From Lachnospiraceae bacterium AC2031 (GTDB lineage: Bacteria > Bacillota > Clostridia > Lachnospirales > Lachnospiraceae), in contig JIAB01000001.1 of NCBI GenBank assembly GCA_000687975.1, positions 2,642,001 through 2,706,000 of the forward strand: a stretch of DNA of 64,000 nucleotides, given 5' to 3'. Of this stretch, positions 18,961-27,901 are shown piece by piece; positions within the stretch are counted from its first letter, which is position 1, and every line of letters starts with the position of its first letter. Position numbers and translations under genes: made by a program. The notes under the pieces are model-generated. The model was not told the DNA's origin and did no database searches. It saw only the letters and a program-made list of their open reading frames with translations.

Positions 18961-18996
18961 CGGTAAGTGGTAAAAATCTGAGGGTAAGATGCGTTC
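18961..18996 (-). repeat. 36-bp shared upstream element, copy A
   Basis: Read on the minus strand, this element contains CTTACC, then CTTACCG 21 bases later, within a 36-base block that matches 53435-53470 at about 30 of 36 positions. It ends 71 bases before the ATG of the membrane protein gene. Paired direct repeats two helical turns apart suggest a regulator-binding site. Confidence 0.7.
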
Positions 18997-19004
18997 ATAA
19001 TAGA

Positions 19005-19040
19005 AAAATACCTTGCAAGAATATCTTGCAAGGTATTTTT
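19005..19040 (-). terminator. Intrinsic terminator of xfp
   Basis: AAATACCTTGCAAGA and TCTTGCAAGGTATTT form a 15-base stem with a short loop and flanking A/T runs on both sides. It can serve both the minus-strand xfp gene and plus-strand transcripts. Confidence 0.88.
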
Positions 19041-19069
19041 TATATGTTACTTAATTATAAGCGTGTAAC

Positions 19070-21436
19070 TTATTTAAGTCCTGTCCACTGCCACTCAGCA
19101 ACTTCTGGCATATCGATACCTACATCATGGATGTATGTCTTATGCTCAACAAGCTTATCCTTCATCTTCTGTACAAGGAATGCTCCCTTGTTTCCAAGTG
19201 ATGGAAGGTGGTTGATCATAGCGATTACAAGGTTGAAACGGTCAATCTTATTCTGAACTCTCATATCGAATGGAGTTGTGATTGTACCTTCCTCATGATA
19301 ACCATGAACGTGGATATTGCGGTTATTTCTTGTGTATGTAAGCTCATGAATAAGTGTTGGATATCCGTGGAATGCGAATACGATTGGCTTATCCTTTGTA
19401 AAGATTGTATCGTAATCTACATCTGAAAGTCCGTGTGGATGTCTATCCTTTGGCTCAAGTCTCATAAGGTCAACAACGTTTACGAAACGAACCTTAACAT
19501 CTGGCATTTCCTTATGCATGATATCAACTGCTGCAAGTGCCTCAAGTGTAGGTGTGTCACCACAACAAGCAAGTACAACATCTGGATCATCACCATTGTC
19601 TGTTGATGCCCAATCCCAGATACCGATACCCTGTGTACAGTGCTTAACAGCCTGCTCCATTGTGAGCCACTGTGGTCTTGGGTGCTTACTAGCTACGATA
19701 GCATTTACATAGTTCTTACTCTTCAAACAGTGATCCATTGTTGAGAGTAAGCAGTTAGCATCTGGTGGAAGATAGATTCTTACCACGTCTGCCTTCTTGT
19801 TAGAGATATGATCAAGGAATCCTGGATCCTGATGTGTGAATCCGTTGTGATCCTGCTGCCATACATTTGATGTAAGAAGGAGGTTAAGTGATGCAATTGG
19901 CTGTCTCCATGAGAGACCATTACATACCTTAAGCCACTTAGCATGCTGAGCTGCCATTGAATCTATAATACGGATGAATGCTTCATAACTTGCGAAGAAA
20001 CCATGTCTACCTGTAAGGATATATCCTTCAAGCCATCCTTCGCACATATGCTCTGAAAGCATTGAGTCCATAACACGTCCATCTGCAGCAAGGAACTGAT
20101 CTGTTCCCTCTTCGATAGGGTTGTTCCAATCACGGTTAGTAACTTCGAATACCTTGTTGAGACGGTTTGACATTGTCTCATCTGGTCCAAAGATACGGAA
20201 GTTCTTCTGATCATCGTTGAGCTTGAATACGTCTCTGATGTATCCGCCGAGCTCGATCATATCCTGCTTCTCAACTGAACCAGGTGTTGGTACGTCAACA
20301 GCATAGTCGCGGAAATCAGGAAGTCTAAGATCGTGAAGAAGCTTACCACCGTTTGCGTGTGGGTTAGAAGCGATTCTTCTGTCGCCCTTTGGAGCGAGCT
20401 CCTGAAGCTCAGGAATAAGAGCACCATTCTCATCGAAGAGCTCTTCTGCATGATAGCTCTCAAGCCAATCCTGAAGGATCTGCATATGCTCTGGCTTGTC
20501 CATCATTACAGGAACCTGATGTGCCTGGAATGAACCTTCGATCTTGTTTCCGTCTACTACCTTTGGTCCTGTCCATCCCTTTGGTGTACGAAGAACGATC
20601 ATTGGCCATACTGGTCTAGTTGTATCGCCTGTCTCTCTAGCATGCTTCTGGATAGCCTTGATCTCATCAACAACTGTATCAAGAGTCTCAGCCATCTTCT
20701 TATGCATTTCCTTTGGATCTGAGCCTTCTACAAAGTATGGCTTCCAACCATTACCCTTGAAGAATGCCTCAAGCTCCTCATGTGAAAGACGAGCAAGAAT
20801 TGTTGGGTTAGAAATCTTAAATCCATTGAGGTGAAGAATTGGAAGAACTGCACCATCAGATACTGGATTAAGGAACTTGTTTGACTGCCATGAAGTAGCA
20901 AGTGGGCCTGTCTCAGCCTCACCATCACCAACTACACATGCAGCGATAAGATCTGGGTTATCAAATACTGCACCAAATGCGTGTGCGATTGAATAACCAA
21001 GCTCACCACCTTCGTGGATTGAACCAGGTGTCTCAGGAGCAACGTGGCTTGAGATACCGCCTGGGAATGAGAACTGCTTGCAGAGTTTCTGAAGTCCGTC
21101 CATATCTCTGCTGATGTTAGGATATACTTCGCTGTAAGAACCCTCAAGATATGCGTTAGAAACAAAGAAGTTTCCGCCATGACCTGGTCCTGAAAGAAGG
21201 ATCATGTCCTGATCATATTTGTTAATTACACGGTTAAGATGAACATAGATAAAGTTCTGTCCTGGAACTGTTCCCCAGTGACCAACTATCTTCTTCTTAA
21301 TGTGCTCTTTCTGAAGTGGCTCGCGAAGGAGTGGATTATCAAGCAGATACAGCTGAGCTGCAGCGAGATAATTTGTAGCACGCCAGTACGCATCCATCTT
21401 CTCAAGATACTCATCGGTGATTACATCGTGATTCAT
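19070..21436 (-). CDS. xfp: Xylulose-5-phosphate/fructose-6-phosphate phosphoketolase
   Basis: This thiamine-diphosphate enzyme cleaves xylulose 5-phosphate or fructose 6-phosphate with phosphate to acetyl phosphate and an aldose phosphate. The 788-residue protein has the N-terminal WGTVPGQNF and SGPGHGG segments, GDGEAETGP (the ThDP/Mg-binding motif) and the central [13 protein letters not shown]. It spans the full family length. Codon use is strongly biased and similar to gdhA, suggesting high expression. It is monocistronic, with a promoter candidate at 21508-21535 and a terminator. No acetate kinase gene is adjacent. Confidence 0.97.
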   Translation of the reverse strand: MNHDVITDEYLEKMDAYWRATNYLAAAQLYLLDNPLLREPLQKEHIKKKIVGHWGTVPGQNFIYVHLNRVINKYDQDMILLSGPGHGGNFFVSNAYLEGSYSEVYPNISRDMDGLQKLCKQFSFPGGISSHVAPETPGSIHEGGELGYSIAHAFGAVFDNPDLIAACVVGDGEAETGPLATSWQSNKFLNPVSDGAVLPILHLNGFKISNPTILARLSHEELEAFFKGNGWKPYFVEGSDPKEMHKKMAETLDTVVDEIKAIQKHARETGDTTRPVWPMIVLRTPKGWTGPKVVDGNKIEGSFQAHQVPVMMDKPEHMQILQDWLESYHAEELFDENGALIPELQELAPKGDRRIASNPHANGGKLLHDLRLPDFRDYAVDVPTPGSVEKQDMIELGGYIRDVFKLNDDQKNFRIFGPDETMSNRLNKVFEVTNRDWNNPIEEGTDQFLAADGRVMDSMLSEHMCEGWLEGYILTGRHGFFASYEAFIRIIDSMAAQHAKWLKVCNGLSWRQPIASLNLLLTSNVWQQDHNGFTHQDPGFLDHISNKKADVVRIYLPPDANCLLSTMDHCLKSKNYVNAIVASKHPRPQWLTMEQAVKHCTQGIGIWDWASTDNGDDPDVVLACCGDTPTLEALAAVDIMHKEMPDVKVRFVNVVDLMRLEPKDRHPHGLSDVDYDTIFTKDKPIVFAFHGYPTLIHELTYTRNNRNIHVHGYHEEGTITTPFDMRVQNKIDRFNLVIAMINHLPSLGNKGAFLVQKMKDKLVEHKTYIHDVGIDMPEVAEWQWTGLK

Positions 21437-21507
21437 ACTTTTTCCTCTCTTGTGATATTTTATTTGTTGCGAATTATATTGGGGTATGAACTCGCAATTT
21501 CATTGAT

Positions 21508-21535
21508 ATTATACACAATAAAAAGGGGATGTGAA
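21508..21535 (-). promoter_or_regulatory. Probable xfp promoter
   Basis: On the minus strand, TTCACA (21535-21530), a 16-base spacer and TATAAT (21513-21508) lie upstream of xfp. The sequence TTTTATTGTGTA around the -10 region is repeated in inverted orientation at 21589-21600. The rest of the 349-base gap up to the sigma factor gene shows only this repeat and the leader hairpin at 21721. Confidence 0.6.
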
Positions 21536-21720
21536 CCACCCAAAAAATATTTCGTGATATTACACTAAGAACATCTGTGAATGAGTTATTTTATTGTGTA
21601 AATATAGCCGCAAATATAGAGTTTTAAATGCCATTTTGATAGCTTCTTTTAGTAGAATGAGCAATATGTTATATTGTGAGAAAGATTTTTGTCACTTTTT
21701 ATGATGTTTAGTCATATATA

Positions 21721-21762
21721 AGGTGAAGGGGCGAGGAAGACCTTCCGTATCGCGACGCACCT
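21721..21762 (+). promoter_or_regulatory. Nested hairpin in the sigma factor leader
   Basis: AGGTG (21721) pairs with CACCT (to 21762), GCGA (21731) with TCGC, and GGAA with TTCC, giving three nested stems. The block is GC-rich in AT-rich surroundings. It ends 23 bases before the sigma factor ATG, just ahead of the ribosome binding site GAAGGAG. No T-run follows, so it is not a simple terminator. Confidence 0.5.
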
Positions 21763-21785
21763 AAAAAAGTGAAGGAGACTAATAT

Positions 21786-22301
21786 ATGAGTGAAAAGGTC
21801 ACAGATACAGACTTAGAACAGACCATAAATGAATATAGTGACACTTTATTTAAGATATGTTTTCTGATCCTTAAGGATGAAAATGATGTTAAGGATGTAT
21901 TGCAGGAAACATTTATAAAGTATATGACTAAAGCGCCTGATTTTAAGTCTGAGGAGCATAAGAAAGCATGGTTGATAAAGGTATCCCAGAATAAGTGTAG
22001 GGAATTCCTGAGATTTCACAAAAGACATGCCGCAGTCCCTCTTGATGAGGTGGAGGAAAGCATAAGTGTTACAAACGGGATGGATACATATTCAATAGAA
22101 ATGTTGAGTCTTATATGGAATCTGAAGTATAAGCTTAAATCGGTAGTTATCCTTTACTACATAGAAGGCTACAGTATAAAAGAGATTTCTCAGATAATGG
22201 AAATATCCGAGTCGGCTGTTAAGAAGAGACTTGAGAGAGCCAGAAAAGAACTGAGAATGCTCACGAATGTAGAAGGAGAATTAGTTTATGAGAGAACATG
22301 A
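21786..22301 (+). CDS. ECF-type RNA polymerase sigma factor
   Basis: This 171-residue protein has sigma region 2 (DTLFKICFLILKDENDVKDV, about 18-37, followed by LQETFIKYM) and region 4 with the helix-turn-helix SIKEISQIMEISESAVKKRL near residues 137-156. It has no region 1 or 3, as usual for ECF sigmas. GAAGGAG precedes the ATG. The downstream gene overlaps it by 14 bases and encodes a single-pass membrane protein, as expected of an anti-sigma factor. The regulon is unknown. Confidence 0.9.
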   Translation: MSEKVTDTDLEQTINEYSDTLFKICFLILKDENDVKDVLQETFIKYMTKAPDFKSEEHKKAWLIKVSQNKCREFLRFHKRHAAVPLDEVEESISVTNGMDTYSIEMLSLIWNLKYKLKSVVILYYIEGYSIKEISQIMEISESAVKKRLERARKELRMLTNVEGELVYERT

Positions 22302-23454
22302 TATAGATAGAAATCTTGTTAGTAATATTGAAATGTCTGATGAGATGAGAGAGAGTCTCATTCAGGATGTAAAAAGCGGTAAGAGATCAAAAGATAAAAG
22401 ATTTAGATATTCCACAGCTTTAACAGCATTATGTGTTGCCGGAGTACTGATCGTTAGTGGTGGAAGTGCCAGTGCAGCATATTTAAGCTACAAGAATCGT
22501 GTAGAGAATATGCCACAGGAAGAGCAGCAGGAATATGCTGAAGAGTTAAAAAATGACGTATACAATGCTGGTGATGAGGCTTTATCAAGAAGTTTAACTC
22601 CGGCAGAGAAGTTAAGGTATGTAGAACTTCAGGATGCATATTATAAGGATGGAGTATTCCCAGAAGAGAATATGGCCTTCCTTGATACTCTTAGTGAGCT
22701 TACCCCAGATATGCTTGCATATGTTGAAGAGGATAATAAGATTCATCTTCCAGAAGGTGAGATGTCAGATGAACAGATCCTTCAGTATATCGATCACGAG
22801 GCTAAATATATGCATACCATCGAGGAAAATGCTGAGGAGGCTAGTACTGCTGAAGCTGAAGAGGTTGATGAGCAGACTAAAGAATTAGAAGAGAAGTTTG
22901 ATACAATAACTCTTGAAGTATCAGCAGAAGATGAAGAACATTTTAAGCAGCAGACAAAAGAACTGATATATGATATCTTTGGCGAAGAGGTAGATGACTC
23001 TTGGAACTACGACGTCTATGAAATGGACTGGTCTGGTATGGAAGGGTTTGATGAGTCCGAGGATGGATATGAAGTAACCTGGTGTGAAAGTGATGCACCA
23101 AATGCAAAGACTTACCAGATAACAATACCTAAGAGCTCTGATGGCCTATTTTCAATAAATGTATGCGGCATGGAAGTCTTTGCAGAGTGCGAGGATTTCT
23201 CTTGGGAAGATGCGCAGGCTTATCTTCCTCAGGGAGAAGAAACTGTAAAGAATTTCGTAAAAGAAAAGTTTGGACTTGGTGAACCTGATCGTGTTGAGTA
23301 CTATGAAGCAGAAAATGTAGATGGAGAATCTATAGACTGTTCATGGATAACTTATGCCTTATATTATGGAGAGGATTACGTTGCAGTTTCTTGGCTTATT
23401 TCTACTGATGAAGTAAGTAGCGTTACAGGTAAAAACCTTATTAAAGTTGACTGA
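22288..23454 (+). CDS. Membrane protein, probable anti-sigma partner
   Basis: This 388-residue protein has a short cytoplasmic N terminus (about 1-45), one membrane segment (about 46-67) and a large extracytoplasmic domain very rich in Glu and Asp. The end of the domain has paired beta-type segments. The 14-base overlap with the ECF sigma gene and the single-pass topology suggest an anti-sigma factor. No zinc-binding HxxxCxxC motif is present, so it would be an RsgI-like or unclassified type. Its stop overlaps the end of the convergent regulator gene by 14 bases. Confidence 0.65.
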   Translation: MREHDIDRNLVSNIEMSDEMRESLIQDVKSGKRSKDKRFRYSTALTALCVAGVLIVSGGSASAAYLSYKNRVENMPQEEQQEYAEELKNDVYNAGDEALSRSLTPAEKLRYVELQDAYYKDGVFPEENMAFLDTLSELTPDMLAYVEEDNKIHLPEGEMSDEQILQYIDHEAKYMHTIEENAEEASTAEAEEVDEQTKELEEKFDTITLEVSAEDEEHFKQQTKELIYDIFGEEVDDSWNYDVYEMDWSGMEGFDESEDGYEVTWCESDAPNAKTYQITIPKSSDGLFSINVCGMEVFAECEDFSWEDAQAYLPQGEETVKNFVKEKFGLGEPDRVEYYEAENVDGESIDCSWITYALYYGEDYVAVSWLISTDEVSSVTGKNLIKVD

Positions 23455-24835
23455 TATAATCATTTAGAAGCATTAATCCTTTTTTATATGACTCCGTGTT
23501 ATGCTCTGATATAAGAGAGATGCGGATTGCCTTAGGGATTTCGCTGTTTCCAACAACAAATCTCGGGGCTGAAAAAACCTGAATTCCTTTGTTTAGCAGA
23601 TCTTCCTCTGCTTCAGAGGGATTCAGATTTTTTTTGCTTGAAAGAGATATCCATCTGATCGGACAGTGTTTATTTCCAGTGGATTGGATATCTTTGCACA
23701 AAGAATCAAAAAGCTTATTTCTTTGTTCAACATCTTTAATCTTAAGCTCACGAATCCTATCGAATCTTCCATTGTTAACAATCCTTGCGAATAACTGCAT
23801 CATAAGTGCAGGAGGAGTGATGATAATAGAATATAAAGTATTAGATATCTGTGAATAATACTGGACAGGGGTATGGATTACCGCAAGACGGAGTCCAGGG
23901 GATAGTATCTTAGATGTACTGCCAATAACTATTCCATATTCAGGTGCATAAGATGAAATTGGTGGAAGAGGCTTAGGAATAAAAAGAGAATATATACAGT
24001 CCTCTATAAAAGGAATCTTTCTTTCGGTGTAGAAAGCAGCAATCTCTTTTCGTGTATTAGTATTCATCAGTTCTGAAGATGGATTGTTGAAATCAGGAAT
24101 CAGATAGAAACCTTTTACATCATGATTCTTTACAACATAGTCAAGTGATTTTGCAGTGATTGTAGAATCAAAAAGTGGAAGTGGGATTACCTGGATTCCA
24201 AGAGAATTTGCAGCAACCTTAAGACCAGGGTAGGTCACATATGAAGTGGCTATCTTATCACCTGGCTGGAAAAGTGCGGAAAGTATGGCATATATAGCAT
24301 TCTGGCTTCCAGAAGAAAAAAGTATATTATCTCTGCTTGATGCGACTCCATAGTAGCTAAACCATTTGACTGCTGCCTTTATTAGGAGACTGTCATATGT
24401 TGGAGGGGCATACTGAAGCAGCTTATAAAAATCTGGCTCGTTAGTTATTTCTTTTAAGTAGTCAGTAACCTGAAGCTCGATGTCAGGATCCGGGAGAATT
24501 GCGCCCATTTCTATTACCTTATCTAAAGCCTGGTGTAGGGGGAGCATGCCCAGGGCTGCTGCATCTGAGGAGATAAATGTTCCTCTTCCCACAACACTAC
24601 AAATAAGACCGCGCTGCTCGCATAGTTTGAAAGCGCGGGTTATAGTACTCAGGTGTATATCCAGATAATCGGCTAATTCTCGCTGTGGTGGGAGCTTGGT
24701 ACCTGGAGTAAGACGTCCCTCCAGAATATCAGTCTTTAATATGTCAGCAAGTTCAATATAAAGAGGCGTGTTGCTTTCTTTATCAAGAACAGGTTTCCAG
24801 CTCATTGGGTAATCATCAAAAGAATTAACAGGCAT
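23441..24835 (-). CDS. MocR-type regulator (GntR winged helix fused to aminotransferase fold)
   Basis: This is a 464-residue fusion. Residues about 15-85 form a GntR winged helix (PGTKLPPQRELADYLD and LSTITRAF). Residues about 110-460 form a type I PLP fold with the lysine in GSTSKILSPGLR. MocR proteins sense PLP or amino-compound adducts and usually control a neighbouring gene. The divergently oriented aminotransferase at 24962 is the obvious target, with a palindrome and direct repeats between them. The 3' end overlaps the convergent gene. Confidence 0.9.
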   Translation of the reverse strand: MPVNSFDDYPMSWKPVLDKESNTPLYIELADILKTDILEGRLTPGTKLPPQRELADYLDIHLSTITRAFKLCEQRGLICSVVGRGTFISSDAAALGMLPLHQALDKVIEMGAILPDPDIELQVTDYLKEITNEPDFYKLLQYAPPTYDSLLIKAAVKWFSYYGVASSRDNILFSSGSQNAIYAILSALFQPGDKIATSYVTYPGLKVAANSLGIQVIPLPLFDSTITAKSLDYVVKNHDVKGFYLIPDFNNPSSELMNTNTRKEIAAFYTERKIPFIEDCIYSLFIPKPLPPISSYAPEYGIVIGSTSKILSPGLRLAVIHTPVQYYSQISNTLYSIIITPPALMMQLFARIVNNGRFDRIRELKIKDVEQRNKLFDSLCKDIQSTGNKHCPIRWISLSSKKNLNPSEAEEDLLNKGIQVFSAPRFVVGNSEIPKAIRISLISEHNTESYKKGLMLLNDYISQL

Positions 24836-24873
24836 AGTATTCTCCTTAACGTATCCTAACTATAAATCTAAAG

Positions 24874-24904
24874 AATATTGTCTTGAAGACAATTTTAATA
24901 TTGT
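24874..24904. promoter_or_regulatory. Candidate MocR operator between divergent genes
   Basis: ATTGTCTT-G-AAGACAAT (24877-24893) is a perfect 17-base palindrome. AATATTGT also occurs as a direct repeat at 24874-24881 and 24897-24904, 23 bases apart. Direct repeats about two turns apart are what MocR/GabR-type dimers recognise. Confidence 0.55.
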
Positions 24905-24961
24905 ATTCATCTAATTGCAATGATAGATTTGGATAAAGATTTCGAAGAGGAGGAAAATGGA

Positions 24962-26134
24962 ATGTTTGAAGAGAAAATATCCGAATTAAGCAAAGCTACC
25001 CCGTCGTCATTTATCCGTGAAATATTAAAAACAACTGAAAGAGAGGATGTCATATCCTTTGCAGGAGGACTTCCTAATCCGATATCATTTCCAAGTGAAG
25101 AATTAAAAGAGTCCACCAATAGAGTAATAGATGAATATGGGAGCAAGGTTTTCCAGTATTCGCTTACTGCAGGACTTCCTGAACTCCGAGAACTGATCGC
25201 GGCTCAGTTAAAAGAGAAGCAGGGGATGGATGTAAAGGGTGATGAGATAATAATCACAACAGGTTCTCAGCAGGCTCTGGATATGATAGGTAAGGTTCTT
25301 ATCAATCCTGGTGACTGTGTAATCCTGGAAGAACCATCATATCTTGGAGCTATTCAGGCCTTTAGTCAGTATATGCCAGAGTTTATGGCTATCCCACTTG
25401 AGAATGATGGCATGAATATGGATATACTTGAAGAAAAACTAAAGGAGAAGAATCCAAAGTTTATATATACAGTTCCAAATTTTCAGAACCCTAGTGGTTT
25501 AACCTATTCAAAGGAAAAAAGAGAGGAACTCCACAGACTATCAAGAAAGTATAATACGATTCTGATAGAGGATGATCCATATGGAGATCTTAAGTTTGAG
25601 GGAGAACCTTATGGTTATATTAGTAAATCTGAGTTTGCTGGAAGTATTCTTCTTGGTACATTTTCGAAAACTGTAACACCAGGTATGAGACTGGGGTATA
25701 TGGTAATCCGCGATGCTGAGTTAAGATTCAGGATTAATACAGCGAAGGAAGCGGCGGATCTCCATTCAAATGTTTTCTCACAGTTTATTCTGCTGGATTA
25801 TCTTAAGAATAATGATATAACTCAGCATATAGCCAGAATCAGAAGTCTATATAAGGGACAAAGCGATGCAATGATAAAAGCCATGGAAGATATGTTCCCT
25901 TCTGACGTAAGCTTTACCAGACCAGAGGGCGGAATGTTTATCTGGGTAACTCTACCGGAAAATATGAAGGCTGTTAGTCTCTTTGAAAAAACCAGGGAGA
26001 AAAATGTAGTATTCGTACCCGGAGATCCTTTCTATGTTGATGGGAGAAAAGCAAATACTCTTAGACTCAACTATACAAACTGTGACGAAGCAACTATAAC
26101 TGAAGGAATAAGACGGATTTCAGAAGTCCTGTAG
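24962..26134 (+). CDS. PLP-dependent aminotransferase (class I/II, 2-aminoadipate type)
   Basis: This is a 390-residue fold-type I enzyme with the PLP lysine in GTFSKTVTPGMRLGY, a VPNFQNPSG segment and EDDPYGDL with the cofactor-binding Asp. It resembles the 2-aminoadipate/multi-substrate aminotransferase group; the amino donor cannot be fixed. I start at the ATG at 24962, eight bases after GAGGAGG, rather than at 24920. It is divergent from a MocR regulator that probably controls it. A terminator overlaps its last codons. Confidence 0.88.
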   Translation: MFEEKISELSKATPSSFIREILKTTEREDVISFAGGLPNPISFPSEELKESTNRVIDEYGSKVFQYSLTAGLPELRELIAAQLKEKQGMDVKGDEIIITTGSQQALDMIGKVLINPGDCVILEEPSYLGAIQAFSQYMPEFMAIPLENDGMNMDILEEKLKEKNPKFIYTVPNFQNPSGLTYSKEKREELHRLSRKYNTILIEDDPYGDLKFEGEPYGYISKSEFAGSILLGTFSKTVTPGMRLGYMVIRDAELRFRINTAKEAADLHSNVFSQFILLDYLKNNDITQHIARIRSLYKGQSDAMIKAMEDMFPSDVSFTRPEGGMFIWVTLPENMKAVSLFEKTREKNVVFVPGDPFYVDGRKANTLRLNYTNCDEATITEGIRRISEVL

Positions 26135-26158
26135 ATTAAACATCTACAGGGCTTTTTT
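26126..26158 (+). terminator. Terminator overlapping the aminotransferase stop
   Basis: AGTCCTGTAGAT (26126-26137) pairs with ATCTACAGGGCT and is followed by six Ts. The stop codon lies in the stem. Confidence 0.9.
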
Positions 26159-26230
26159 ATATAACATGATATACTATTGTCTAGGTTTTATGTTATTATA
26201 GTTTTGAAGCTTAAGACAGGAGAATAGCGA

Positions 26231-27118
26231 ATGCATTTTGTTGATGCAAAAGGAATTCTGACCAGTAACAATGGTCTTACTGGAATGAATATATATAGAG
26301 GATGCACGCATGGATGTATCTACTGTGACAGTCGAAGTAAGGTATATCATTTCACTCATCCTTTTGAAGATATCGAAGTGAAGCAGAACGCTCCTGAGCT
26401 TCTGGAGAAGACGCTTCGGTCAAAGAAGAAAAAGTGTATGATAGGAACTGGCGCTATGTCAGATCCATATATGCATTGCGAGGAGATGCTTCGTCTCACT
26501 CGTAAATGTCTAGAGGTCATACGGAAGTACGAGTTTGGTGTGGCAATTCAGACTAAGTCAGACCGGATACTCGAGGATATTGATTTACTCGACGAGATAA
26601 ATAAGTCATCTAAGGCGGTTGTTCAGATGACACTCACGACCTTCGATGATGATCTGTGTAAGAAGCTTGAATCGAATGTGTGTAATACGAAACGTCGTAT
26701 CGAGGTGTTGGAAAAGATGCAGGAGAGAGGCATACCTACTATTGTATGGCTGACTCCAATACTTCCTTTCATCAATGATACAGAAGAAAATGTTCTGGCA
26801 ATTCTTAAAGAATGCTCCAGAGTTGGCGTGAAGGGTATTATCGATTTTGGTATGGGACTTACCCTTAGGGAAGGTGATAGAGAGTATTACTATGCTGCGC
26901 TGGATAAGCATTTCCCTGGAATGAAGATGAGATATATAAAGACCTATGGAAATTCATATGAGCTTCCTAGTCCGAACAGTGATAAGCTGTTAAAACTGTT
27001 GCAAACATACTGCAAGGAACACGGTATGATGTGGAATCCGTATGACTGTTTTAATTATATAAATGAAATACCAGATAAATATCCACAGATGAGTTTATTT
27101 GATTTAATGGATGAATAG
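26231..27118 (+). CDS. Radical SAM protein, SPL family-like
   Basis: This 295-residue protein has the radical SAM cluster motif CTHGCIYC (Cys-x3-Cys-x2-Cys) near residue 22. It shows overall similarity to DNA repair photolyase-like (Rv2578c/SplB-related) proteins, including MGTGAMSDPY-type and QTKSDRILEDIDLL segments. Its substrate is unknown; spore photoproduct lyase itself is not implied. AGACAGGAG precedes the ATG. The next gene, a response regulator, begins shortly after or overlaps the stop, so they may share a transcript. Confidence 0.85.
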   Translation: MHFVDAKGILTSNNGLTGMNIYRGCTHGCIYCDSRSKVYHFTHPFEDIEVKQNAPELLEKTLRSKKKKCMIGTGAMSDPYMHCEEMLRLTRKCLEVIRKYEFGVAIQTKSDRILEDIDLLDEINKSSKAVVQMTLTTFDDDLCKKLESNVCNTKRRIEVLEKMQERGIPTIVWLTPILPFINDTEENVLAILKECSRVGVKGIIDFGMGLTLREGDREYYYAALDKHFPGMKMRYIKTYGNSYELPSPNSDKLLKLLQTYCKEHGMMWNPYDCFNYINEIPDKYPQMSLFDLMDE

Positions 27119-27131
27119 ATTGGAGAAATTG

Positions 27132-27893
27132 ATGGATTACAAGGTTCTTATGGTAGATGATGATGAGCTGATTGCACGTTCTACATCAGATTATTTTAAT
27201 ATAGTAGGAGTAAAGACAGCTTACGTCACAAGCTTTGATGCGGCAATAGAATTCCTGGAAAAAACGGAAGTGTCACTTCTTCTGCTGGATATAAATCTGG
27301 GAGATAAGTCAGGCTTTGAGCTTTGCAGGAAGGTACGTGAATCTTACGATATGCCTATATTCTTTATCAGTGCCCGGACCAGTGATGACGATGTTCTGAT
27401 AGCTCTTAACATCGGTGGAGATGATTATATAAAGAAGCCATATACGCTGAATATTCTTCTGGCTAAGGTTAAGGCAGTTCTTGCGAGATATGATAAAGCA
27501 AAAGAGGATGCCGCAAATGTTGCAAAGAATGCGGCCAACATGAATGTATCTGGTGCGTCTGAATCGGGAATTGTAAGTGGCAGGATAACTCTACGAGACG
27601 GAGTATATCTTGATACAGCCCTCCATAAGCTTGAGATAGACGGGAAATCAGAAGAACTAAGAGCTATGGAGTATAAGCTCCTTCTCTATCTTCTGGAAAA
27701 CTCTGGAAGAGTCATAACCAGAGACGAGCTCTTCGATAACGTATGGGGTGATGATAATACTTGTGATGGAACAATCACCGTTCATATACGTCATATCCGT
27801 GAGAAGATAGAGGTTGATCCAAAGAATCCTGAGATAATTAAAACTGTCTGGGGCGTCGGATATGTAGTTGAGAAGGACATAACTAAAGAATAG
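27132..27893 (+). CDS. OmpR-family response regulator of a Bce-like module
   Basis: This 253-residue protein has a receiver domain with VDDDE (8-12), phosphoacceptor Asp53 in LLDINLG, Ser/Ala in FISART and KKPYT. It ends with a winged helix containing TVWGVGYVVE. A roughly 25-residue Ala/Asn-rich linker joins the two. I choose the ATG at 27132, six bases after TTGGAG, over 27111, which overlaps the upstream gene. The kinase follows by 8 bases. The ABC genes 1.4 kb downstream are its likely targets. Confidence 0.92.
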   Translation: MDYKVLMVDDDELIARSTSDYFNIVGVKTAYVTSFDAAIEFLEKTEVSLLLLDINLGDKSGFELCRKVRESYDMPIFFISARTSDDDVLIALNIGGDDYIKKPYTLNILLAKVKAVLARYDKAKEDAANVAKNAANMNVSGASESGIVSGRITLRDGVYLDTALHKLEIDGKSEELRAMEYKLLLYLLENSGRVITRDELFDNVWGDDNTCDGTITVHIRHIREKIEVDPKNPEIIKTVWGVGYVVEKDITKE

Positions 27894-27901
27894 AGGATAA
27901 T

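Noticed and set aside
19518-21568. Several plus-strand frames inside and beside xfp
   Set aside because: They are shadows of a highly codon-biased gene on the other strand and lack domain features or ribosome binding sites.
26231-27118. Spore photoproduct lyase proper
   Set aside because: The radical SAM motif and family resemblance are there, but the protein is shorter and I see no evidence for the SplB-specific C-terminal residues, so only a general family name is given.
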